From Methanosarcinaceae archaeon UBA470 (GTDB taxonomy: Archaea; Halobacteriota; Methanosarcinia; Methanosarcinales; Methanosarcinaceae): a stretch of 8,517 bases of DNA. Made by a program: the position numbers and the translations under genes. This document shows, one piece after another, positions 1-5,596 of this stretch. The DNA lies in the NCBI GenBank assembly GCA_002508425.1, contig DAKU01000083.1, forward strand, positions 1 to 8,517, in the 5' to 3' direction. Positions within the stretch are counted from its first letter, which is position 1, and every line of letters begins with the position of its first letter. The notes under the pieces are model-generated. The model was not told the DNA's origin and searched no databases. It saw only the letters and a program-made list of their open reading frames with translations.

Positions 1-210
1 TTTATGTGCATTTGAGATAATTGAAGGGTATTTTGCATCAAAAGAATATATTTTTGCACCCCTCAGAAATTCGTGCAAGTGACCATAATCATCTGAATGT
101 ACAACTAATGCAGTATTATGGCCTTTATTAGTTACATGAGATAATAAAGGAATCATTCTTTTGCTGCTGCCATCGTTTTTATTGATTTCTCCGATGAATA
201 GTATATTCAT
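1..210 (-). CDS. Glycosyltransferase, N-terminal fragment (cut by window edge)
   Basis: The minus strand encodes a protein beginning MNILFIGEINKND and running about 70 residues to the left edge without a stop. It opens with a short hydrophobic beta-strand (NILFIGEI), then a Ser/Lys/Arg-containing loop (DGSSKRMIP), a helix ending LLSHVTNKGH, and a second strand (NTALVVHSD). That is the usual first beta-alpha-beta unit of a GT-B glycosyltransferase or a related Rossmann-like enzyme. An in-frame ATG at 222 would add four residues (MDEN). I prefer the ATG at 210 because GGATGA lies just upstream and because this family normally starts at MNILFI. It begins 28 nt after the stop of the upstream glycosyltransferase, so the two are probably co-transcribed. 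The catalytic domain lies outside the window, so donor and acceptor cannot be inferred. Family assignment rests on fold pattern and neighbourhood only. Confidence 0.6.
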   Translation of the reverse strand, partial: MNILFIGEINKNDGSSKRMIPLLSHVTNKGHNTALVVHSDDYGHLHEFLRGAKIYSFDAKYPSIISNAHK

Positions 211-238
211 ATTTTCATCCATTTTTATGTTATATTTA

Positions 239-1330
239 TCAGTGACTACAATTAACAATTGTAAAATATAAATCATTCATTTTATTCATATTTTCATCCC
301 ACTCATATTGATCAACAATTATTTCATAATTTTTTTTGCGATTATTTGTATCAGGATATCTGATTGCTTCAATAATTTTTTCTGCCAGAACATTTGAATT
401 CCCTGGAGGAAATACATCAATAGCCATACCTTTTTCCATAAATTCCTTATTTATAGGAATATCAGTTAGAATAACTGGTAACCCGCATGCTATTGCTTCA
501 AGATTTGAAACACCTAAACTGTCTGACAATGAAGTTGATACATAAACATCTGCACACGAAAAGAATTTTTGAAGTTCTTCATGCGGCACATGCCCAATGA
601 ATTTGACTGAATCGGAAATTCCAAATTCTTCAGCCATTTCCTCTAATCTGCTTCTTAATGTACCTTTACCAAGCAACACAAACTTTGTATTGGGAACTTT
701 TGTAAGAACAAGAGGAATTGCATTAATGAAACATTCAATATTATAGACGGGCTCAAAATTCCTTGCGCTTATTACGATAGGATCATTTTCCCCGGCTAAT
801 AGTTGTCTTGTTTGAGCAAACTCTACATTTAGATTGAATTGCTTAGAGTTGATACCAAATGGTACTACCTTAATATTAAGCATTGGAACACCAAAAGAAG
901 AAGTAATCTCCTTTGCCATGTATTCAGAAACAGCATGTATTAAATCAGCTTTTTTAAGACTGAATTTTGTAAAATAGCGCAACAGTTTAGAGGTTTTAGG
1001 AAGAACAAGCACATCACTCCCCCATGCACTCATGATAAGTGGATGGAAATCAAGCAAAGCCCCATGAAATCCGAATTTCGTTATGAAATGTGCATGGACA
1101 ATATCTGGTTTTATCCTTTTGATAATACGCATTATCTTTATGTGACGGAAAGGAAACGCAAGATATAGGTTCTTAAATACTGAATCTATAACATATAGAT
1201 TCGCCCCTTCTACAGGGTTTTCAGGTGGTTCATATGTGATCAAATGTATTTCATGCCCCAGTTTTGAAAAGTATTTGACCCATCTTGTTGTATGGATGGA
1301 AGTTGCATCAGCTATAAAACATATTTTCAC
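239..1330 (-). CDS. GT4-type (GT-B fold) glycosyltransferase
   Basis: A 363-residue cytoplasmic or membrane-associated enzyme expected to transfer a sugar from a nucleotide donor onto a growing glycan. The N-terminal acceptor half starts MKICFIADATSIHTTRW, with a long helix and LGHEIHLITYE, then VHAHF (His79, His81) and SAWGSD. HAVSEYM (about 132-138) and VVPFGI (155-160) lead into the C-terminal donor half. That half has SARNFEPVYN (188-197) where many GT4 enzymes have a GR...KG loop, FVLLGKG (217-223), VKFIGHVPHEEL, and SDSLGVSNLEAIACGLP, where Asp270-x7-Glu278 stands in for the classic E-x7-E. Length is normal for the family. The frame can be opened at GTG 1339, but that GTG is part of the AGGTGA ribosome binding site for the GTG at 1330, so I use 1330. 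It is divergent from aglB, which suggests a role in assembling the N-linked or another surface glycan. Its base composition looks more AT-rich than aglB, as is common for glycan loci. The sugar is unknown. Confidence 0.9.
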   Translation of the reverse strand: MKICFIADATSIHTTRWVKYFSKLGHEIHLITYEPPENPVEGANLYVIDSVFKNLYLAFPFRHIKIMRIIKRIKPDIVHAHFITKFGFHGALLDFHPLIMSAWGSDVLVLPKTSKLLRYFTKFSLKKADLIHAVSEYMAKEITSSFGVPMLNIKVVPFGINSKQFNLNVEFAQTRQLLAGENDPIVISARNFEPVYNIECFINAIPLVLTKVPNTKFVLLGKGTLRSRLEEMAEEFGISDSVKFIGHVPHEELQKFFSCADVYVSTSLSDSLGVSNLEAIACGLPVILTDIPINKEFMEKGMAIDVFPPGNSNVLAEKIIEAIRYPDTNNRKKNYEIIVDQYEWDENMNKMNDLYFTIVNCSH

Positions 1331-1335
1331 ATTGT

Positions 1336-1341
1336 TCACCT
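1336..1341 (-). promoter_or_regulatory. Ribosome binding site of the glycosyltransferase (decides start)
   Basis: On the minus strand AGGTGA is followed by ACAAT and then GTG at 1330-1328. A 5-nt spacer is normal for Shine-Dalgarno initiation. The GTG at 1339 sits inside the motif itself and so cannot be the start served by it. Confidence 0.7.
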
Positions 1342-1382
1342 ATTTCAGATGAAATTAAATATGAACAGAATCTTTCAGCATA

Positions 1383-1405
1383 TTCGATTTCGCGTTTAAA
1401 TCGAA
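1383..1405. repeat. Perfect 8-bp inverted repeat, possible operator or hairpin
   Basis: Left arm TTCGATTT (1383-1390) and right arm AAATCGAA (1398-1405) are exact reverse complements, separated by the 7-bp spacer CGCGTTT. It lies 53 bp or more upstream of the glycosyltransferase start. A TATA-like element on the minus strand (TTATATTT, 1433-1426) would put transcription initiation near 1403, inside the right arm. It could therefore be a binding site for a dimeric regulator overlapping the start point, or a 5'-leader hairpin in the transcript. The repeat is seen directly; its function is inference. Confidence 0.5.
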
Positions 1406-1425
1406 GTAGACTTAATAAAGTAAAT

Positions 1426-1433
1426 AAATATAA
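1426..1433 (-). promoter_or_regulatory. Candidate TATA box for the glycosyltransferase unit
   Basis: The minus strand reads TTATATTT, matching the archaeal box A pattern. Its centre near 1430 predicts initiation about 26 nt downstream, near 1403, giving a leader of roughly 70 nt. A second TATA-like stretch (CTTTATATTTAAAA, 1480-1467) is an alternative. No clear purine-rich BRE is visible next to either. Confidence 0.3.
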
Positions 1434-1487
1434 TACTAGCGATTTAGTCATATAATGTTCTCTTACTTTTAAATATAAAGAGAAACT

Positions 1488-1506
1488 GGGTTCAAATAAT
1501 GAGCCC
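1488..1506. repeat. Short imperfect hairpin in the intergenic region
   Basis: GGGTTC (1488-1493) can pair with GAGCCC (1501-1506) across a 7-nt AAATAAT loop, with one G-U pair when read as plus-strand RNA. It stands out because it is a GC-rich pair of arms inside very AT-rich DNA. There is no following T-run, so it is not an obvious terminator. Confidence 0.3.
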
Positions 1507-1591
1507 TTAAATTGAAAAAGACGGAAGATCAGTATTTAGAACTTACCAGATACTTGAAAACTTCCAAAAACCAATTATACAAGAAATGTAA

Positions 1592-1610
1592 CTTATATCT
1601 ACTATATATT
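1592..1610 (+). promoter_or_regulatory. aglB: Candidate TATA region for aglB
   Basis: CTTATATCT followed by CTATATATT gives two overlapping box A candidates. The second (about 1602-1609) would start transcription near 1632 and leave a leader of about 45 nt before the ATG at 1678. The aglB ribosome binding site is poor (GAGTTGA just upstream), unlike the strong sites of the other genes in the window. Confidence 0.35.
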
Positions 1611-1677
1611 CATTTTATTGTGAAAAGATAAATATTAGCTATTCATTGCCATTACAATTAAGCAAAGAGTTGAATCC

Positions 1678-4179
1678 ATGAGCAAAGATGAAGATACAAA
1701 AAGAGATCTAAAAGGGAGTATACCCTATGCATTAGGGGTTTTGATCTCATGTCTCGTAGCGTTCTATATAAGGACTATCCCTAAAGCACAGGTTTTCTTA
1801 GCTGAGAACTTTGTGAAACTAAGCGAGAACGATCCCTGGTACCACCTGAGGAATGTGGAAGCAATGCTGCATAATTTCCCTCACATGCTCTGGTTTGATG
1901 CATATACAAATTATCCTCAAGGCACTATTCAGGTCTTTGCACCACTATTTGACATGTCACTTGGGATAATACTCTGGATACTGGGACGTGGAAACCCAAG
2001 CCAAGAGCTCATTTACACTGTCTCTGCATATTATCCGGCATTCATAGCTGCATTGGTAGTCATAGCCACATATTTCGTTACCAAATGGATATTTGACGAC
2101 AGGAGAATCGGACTGCTGGCAGCTATACTTATAGCGCTTGCACCCGGCCAGATACTCTCAAGGTCCATCATAGGCTTTAACGATCACCATATTGCAGAAG
2201 TTTTGTTCAGCACAATGACAGCCGCCTTCTTAGTCATGGCAGTAAAGGTTGCAAGAGAGCATCCAATCACATTTAATAACCTGAAAAAGACACCTTTTGA
2301 AACCCTCCGGCCTGCATTGCCTTATTTTATACTTACAGGCATTTCTATGGGAGCCTATACACTCACCTGGAAAGGAGCTCTTTTCTTTAGTTTGATCATT
2401 GGTCTTTACATTACAATACAGCACATTGTGGACCACATGCATGGCAGGACCACTGATTACCTTGCAGTAGGTGGAATGATCATATTCGCAGTAACTCTCG
2501 TGATGGTACTGATGGTACCTGAGATAGGAGGTACAAAATCAATAAATGAGAAGGGACTGCTTGCTGGTATACTGGCTTTTCCCCTGTTAACGCTACTTTC
2601 TACTGAAATGCAGAAAAGAAAACTGAATAAGAAAATTTATCCTTTGACCATATTAGTAGGTGTTATAGCAGTTATACTTATATCTAAGGTACTATCGCCA
2701 TCTGTCTATGCAATGCTTATTGGTGTTTTTGGGTATTTTAAGAGAACCGGTGGATCACTGACTATAGGAGAAGCAGCACCACTTGATCTGTTCGATGGTT
2801 CATTCTACTATTATTTTGCAGTAATGGGTTTTGTTTCGATCCTTGCACTTGTAATATTGACCTATGAAGCTACAAAAAAGAAGAACACACAGGAAAAGAC
2901 ATTGCTTCTAGTATGGACATTCATGGTACTGTGGGCAATGTTGCAGCAGAACCGGTTCTCCTACTATTATGCAGTTAATGCAGCAATACTAAGTGCATAC
3001 CTTGGGATCAAGTTCATGGATTTGGCAGGTTGGAAAGACCTCAAATTGAGCAACTTGATGGCAACTGAAAAAATTAAACAAAAGTCTGCAAGAAAAACAA
3101 AAGAGACTACAACTCATAAACTTAAACCCATTCACATTATATCACTTGTTATAGTCATTGTTGTACTTGTCCTGCCAAACTATAGTCTGGCAACACAGCA
3201 GGCACAATATGCAGGTGGTCCGGGCAATCAATGGCTAGAAGCACTTAGATGGATGGAAGGCAATACCCCCGACCCTGGTCTGGACTTTTATGAGCTATAT
3301 GAAGCACCTGTAAGTGGAGAGATATATCCATACCCGGATACAGCCTACGGAGTTATGTCCTGGTGGGACTATGGACACTGGATAGAAGTAATTGGACGCA
3401 GAATCCCAAATGCCAATCCCTTCCAGCAGGGTATCGGTGGGCGGACGAATAGTATAGAAGAAGAAAATCGGCCAGGTGCATCTACATTCTTCACTGCTTC
3501 GTCTGAAGATGAAGCGACTGCAGTCCTTGAAGCCATCCATCCTGATGAAAATAAAATGGGAGCCAGATACATAGTGTCCGATGTTGAAATGGCCACTGGA
3601 AAATTCTATGCCATGGCCTCGTGGACACTGGATACGGATAATTATTACATACCTGTGCAAACAGACCAGGGAGTAATGAATGTACCTGGTGAGCGTTACT
3701 TCAACTCTATGGAAGCTAAATTGCATATTTTTGACACTAACGGCCTCAAACATTATCGTATGGTTCATGAATCTCCCGGTGTCACTAGTTCTCAGAGCCA
3801 GGAAATCGGATACAAGAATGTATACAACGTGCTTTTCGGCGGAAAGATAAAAGAAGAGAACTCAGGTTACGTAAAGATATTCGAATATGTAGAAGGAGCA
3901 AAGATCACAGGAACTGCACCTGCAGGTGAGAATGTGACTATAAGCACTACAATTAGTACCAGCCAGGAACGGTCATTTACATATTCACAAACAACAACCT
4001 CGAACGGTATATATTCATTCACAGTTCCGTATTCAACAGAAGGACCTATCTCCGGACAGACCCAGTTTGATGTAGCACCGACACAGCCATACCAGATCAG
4101 CTATGGCAATGTGGTAAAAGAAGTAAAGGTTACCGAAAACGACGTACTCCAGGGTAATACGGTACCATTAGAGGTGTAA
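1678..4179 (+). CDS. aglB: AglB, archaeal oligosaccharyltransferase (STT3 family)
   Basis: This 833-residue integral membrane enzyme transfers the assembled glycan from a dolichol-linked carrier to Asn in N-X-S/T sequons on the outer face of the membrane. The N-terminal half (about 15-500) is multi-spanning, with roughly 13 membrane segments. Hallmarks in order are NDPWYHLR with acidic Asp52 in the first external loop, GFNDHHIAE with Asp169 and His171 (second DXD-like metal site), TIGE at 362-365 (external loop 5 motif with Glu365), and QNRFSYYYAVN with Arg426. The soluble C-terminal half begins near 505 and carries SWWDYGHW, i.e. the WWDYG sequon-binding motif at 562-566. Asp635/Met638/Lys642 sit where archaeal enzymes carry the DK/MI-type motif of the Ser/Thr pocket. 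The last ~100 residues form a Thr/Ser-rich beta-domain extension. All expected catalytic elements are present, so it should be active. It is divergent from glycosyltransferases, consistent with an agl locus. Start chosen at the first ATG. Confidence 0.97.
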   Translation: MSKDEDTKRDLKGSIPYALGVLISCLVAFYIRTIPKAQVFLAENFVKLSENDPWYHLRNVEAMLHNFPHMLWFDAYTNYPQGTIQVFAPLFDMSLGIILWILGRGNPSQELIYTVSAYYPAFIAALVVIATYFVTKWIFDDRRIGLLAAILIALAPGQILSRSIIGFNDHHIAEVLFSTMTAAFLVMAVKVAREHPITFNNLKKTPFETLRPALPYFILTGISMGAYTLTWKGALFFSLIIGLYITIQHIVDHMHGRTTDYLAVGGMIIFAVTLVMVLMVPEIGGTKSINEKGLLAGILAFPLLTLLSTEMQKRKLNKKIYPLTILVGVIAVILISKVLSPSVYAMLIGVFGYFKRTGGSLTIGEAAPLDLFDGSFYYYFAVMGFVSILALVILTYEATKKKNTQEKTLLLVWTFMVLWAMLQQNRFSYYYAVNAAILSAYLGIKFMDLAGWKDLKLSNLMATEKIKQKSARKTKETTTHKLKPIHIISLVIVIVVLVLPNYSLATQQAQYAGGPGNQWLEALRWMEGNTPDPGLDFYELYEAPVSGEIYPYPDTAYGVMSWWDYGHWIEVIGRRIPNANPFQQGIGGRTNSIEEENRPGASTFFTASSEDEATAVLEAIHPDENKMGARYIVSDVEMATGKFYAMASWTLDTDNYYIPVQTDQGVMNVPGERYFNSMEAKLHIFDTNGLKHYRMVHESPGVTSSQSQEIGYKNVYNVLFGGKIKEENSGYVKIFEYVEGAKITGTAPAGENVTISTTISTSQERSFTYSQTTTSNGIYSFTVPYSTEGPISGQTQFDVAPTQPYQISYGNVVKEVKVTENDVLQGNTVPLEV

Positions 4180-4230
4180 ACTCCGCTACATAAGCTCGCA
4201 ACAACTAAAAACTTGCCTGAGGTAGAATTT
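4180..4230 (+). other. Short spacer between aglB and hacB-like gene
   Basis: Fifty-one bases with no hairpin, T-run or convincing TATA box. CTACATAAG is only a weak box A candidate. Read-through from aglB into the metabolic genes is possible, although an internal promoter inside the aglB 3' end cannot be excluded. Confidence 0.4.
4219..4223 (+). promoter_or_regulatory. Ribosome binding site of the HacB/LeuD gene (decides start)
   Basis: GAGGT lies 7 nt before ATG at 4231. This rules out the upstream in-frame TTG at 4213, which would place the motif inside the coding sequence and add six residues (MPEVEF) not expected for the family. Confidence 0.7.
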
Positions 4231-4719
4231 ATGGAAAAAATAATTAGAGGAAAAATATGGGTATTTGGAGATGACATCGATACAGATGTCATAATACCTG
4301 GAAAATATTTGCGTACTACTGATATGCAGGTGTTTGCAGATCATGCAATGGAAGGTATTGACCCGGATTTTTCGAAAAAGGTAAAGCCTGGAGACATAAT
4401 AGTAGGCGGTAATAACTTCGGTTGTGGTTCTTCAAGGGAACAGGCCGCATTAGCGCTTAAGTATGCAGGAGTAGCCTGTGTTGTGGCCAAGTCATTTGGC
4501 AGGATATTTTTCCGCAACGCTATAAACGTTGGCCTTCCTCTTATGGAAGCCGATGTCCAATGCAAAGAAGGTGATGAGATGGAAGTATACCTTGAAAATG
4601 GAAGGGTTACCGTAAATGGAATACCATATACAGGAAATAAACTGCCCGAATTCCTTCTTGAAATACTTAGTGATGGAGGACTTGTACCCCATCGTAAGGC
4701 GATGCAAGGCAAAAAATAG
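4231..4719 (+). CDS. hacB: 3-isopropylmalate dehydratase / homoaconitase small subunit (LeuD/HacB)
   Basis: A 162-residue small (swivel-domain) subunit of an aconitase-superfamily hydro-lyase. It pairs with a separate [4Fe-4S] large subunit to isomerise 2-alkylmalate-type acids. Family signatures are FGDDIDTDVIIPGKYL at the N-terminus, GNNFGCGSSREQA (60-72) forming the substrate-binding loop, and FRNAINVGLP (94-103). The specificity loop reads YLRT (26-29). From the methanogen literature, YLRT with its Arg is associated with homoaconitase (Methanocaldococcus jannaschii MJ1271, coenzyme B pathway), while the leucine-pathway partner there carries a YLVY-type loop. I therefore lean to HacB/AksE, but the loop alone does not exclude isopropylmalate or dual activity. 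The large subunit is not in the window. The next gene follows after 10 nt, so the two are translated from one message. Cytoplasmic. Family certain; substrate moderately sure. Confidence 0.9.
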   Translation: MEKIIRGKIWVFGDDIDTDVIIPGKYLRTTDMQVFADHAMEGIDPDFSKKVKPGDIIVGGNNFGCGSSREQAALALKYAGVACVVAKSFGRIFFRNAINVGLPLMEADVQCKEGDEMEVYLENGRVTVNGIPYTGNKLPEFLLEILSDGGLVPHRKAMQGKK

Positions 4720-4720
4720 A

Positions 4721-4725
4721 GAGGT
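4721..4725 (+). promoter_or_regulatory. Ribosome binding site of the uncharacterised gene (decides start)
   Basis: GAGGT followed by the 4-nt spacer TCTA and ATG at 4730. The site lies immediately after the TAG stop of the HacB gene (4717-4719) and rejects the longer frame that opens at 4616 inside that gene. Confidence 0.7.
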
Positions 4726-4729
4726 TCTA

Positions 4730-5596
4730 ATGATATTTCCGGATGAGTACAAGTATGTTGGAGTCACACATATCAGTCCTGATGATGCACATGACGAGCC
4801 GATATATTTCCTTAGCCGATACATAATAGTTGAACAGAGCACTGATATCGGTAAAGAATACTCAATTTATAGGGTTGAACACACCGGAGAAGACCTACTA
4901 AGAAAGGCCACGAAAACTGAGCTTATAGCTTCAGCGGAACAAATTCTAAAATACGATGAGCTTTTAAACCTAAAAGACAGGCGCCTGCTCATAGAGAAGG
5001 CTTCTGAACTTTGTAAAGAAGGCGTGAATACAGTAATATTTACAGGACTTGATAGACACGTCACATTCGTAAATGACCCAGACCCTTCTGAAATAATCGA
5101 CATTGAAATTGTAGATGTTGTCCCGCCTGAGCCCTCCTGGCTTAGCCTTGTGGTTAGAAAACTTGAATCTAGTGGCATATTTGGCGATTTGAGTATACGT
5201 TTTAAAGAGAATATGAAGGATCTCAGACAGTTTGAAGGAGAAAAAACAGTGTTCCCGTGCTCTTCATCAGGACTTAAAGGAAAATGCCTAGACTCGGATA
5301 TTGTTACTGAAGATGGATCACTACTTGTAGGCTGCGAAATATCCCGGAAATTATTTGAATCCAGGTTTCCCGGACTGAAATATGATTTCATAAATATCTG
5401 TCCATTCCGTTCGGATATTTATACACCACAAGGACCATTCATTACCCGGTGCTGCCTTTCCGAAAGGTCTGGACTTGCTACAATTAATGGAATAAGGGGA
5501 GCGGTGGTTCACTGGGGAGCCTCGGAGTTCCAGGTAGCTGTAACAATAAGGGAACTGGTACAAAGCATGAGGAAAGAAAAAGGTGAAGGTCAATGA
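4730..5596 (+). CDS. Uncharacterised Cys-containing protein between HacB and dehydrogenase
   Basis: I do not recognise this 288-residue protein. It has no signal peptide or membrane segment, so it should be cytoplasmic. The N-terminal part (1-60, MIFPDEYKYVGVTHISPDD...) looks like a small beta-rich domain. A charged helical stretch follows (60-100), then an acidic segment rich in Asp, Glu and Pro (115-136). The C-terminal half holds six of its seven cysteines: Cys177, Cys186, Cys202, Cys224 and the pair Cys241-Cys242, in contexts such as VFPCSSSGLKGKC, FINICPFRSD and RCCLSERSG. This could be a metal or Fe-S site or redox thiols, but there is no standard CxxC. A GAGGT ribosome binding site (4721-4725) 4 nt before ATG 4730 fixes the start; a longer frame from 4616 would overlap hacB by about 100 nt. 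Its stop overlaps the next start (ATGA), implying translational coupling and a role tied to 2-oxoacid elongation or its Fe-S dehydratase. That role is inference. Confidence 0.85.
   Translation: MIFPDEYKYVGVTHISPDDAHDEPIYFLSRYIIVEQSTDIGKEYSIYRVEHTGEDLLRKATKTELIASAEQILKYDELLNLKDRRLLIEKASELCKEGVNTVIFTGLDRHVTFVNDPDPSEIIDIEIVDVVPPEPSWLSLVVRKLESSGIFGDLSIRFKENMKDLRQFEGEKTVFPCSSSGLKGKCLDSDIVTEDGSLLVGCEISRKLFESRFPGLKYDFINICPFRSDIYTPQGPFITRCCLSERSGLATINGIRGAVVHWGASEFQVAVTIRELVQSMRKEKGEGQ
5581..5586 (+). promoter_or_regulatory. Ribosome binding site of the dehydrogenase, inside the preceding gene
   Basis: AGGTGA six bases before ATG 5593, within the last codons of the preceding gene. With the ATGA stop/start overlap (5593-5596) this indicates coupled translation. 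The motif is the strongest Shine-Dalgarno on the plus strand of the window. Confidence 0.65.

Larger units (their letters stand above)
1331..1677. promoter_or_regulatory. Divergent intergenic promoter region between glycosyltransferase and aglB
   Basis: About 350 bp of strongly AT-rich DNA with no credible open reading frame on either strand. It must hold the start signals for the leftward glycosyltransferase unit and for rightward aglB. Several TATA-like elements are visible in both directions: around 1426-1433 and 1467-1480 for the minus strand, and around 1592-1610 for the plus strand. It also contains a perfect 8-bp inverted repeat (1383-1405) and a weaker hairpin (1488-1506), listed separately. 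No tRNA-like or riboswitch-like fold was recognised. In DNA this AT-rich, individual TATA calls are weak. Confidence 0.6.

Noticed and set aside
336..545. Plus-strand open frame of 69 codons
   Set aside because: Lies wholly antisense within the well-supported glycosyltransferase and has no ribosome binding site or family resemblance.
1340..1677. Possible small RNA, tRNA, riboswitch or small protein in the divergent gap
   Set aside because: No cloverleaf, no recognised aptamer pattern, and no open frame with a start signal; only short inverted repeats and TATA-like motifs could be supported.
2230..3768. Minus-strand open frames inside aglB (2230-2442, 3295-3768, 3369-3596)
   Set aside because: Shadows of a gene with complete family motifs in the plus frame; their translations look random.
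4616..4729. 38-codon N-terminal extension of the uncharacterised gene
   Set aside because: It would overlap the HacB/LeuD gene by about 100 nt in another frame, whereas a good GAGGT site serves the ATG at 4730.
4101..4842. Minus-strand frames over the aglB end and hacB-like gene (4101-4292, 4341-4712, 4492-4842)
   Set aside because: Antisense shadows of the dehydratase small subunit and its flanks; no domain sense or translation signals.
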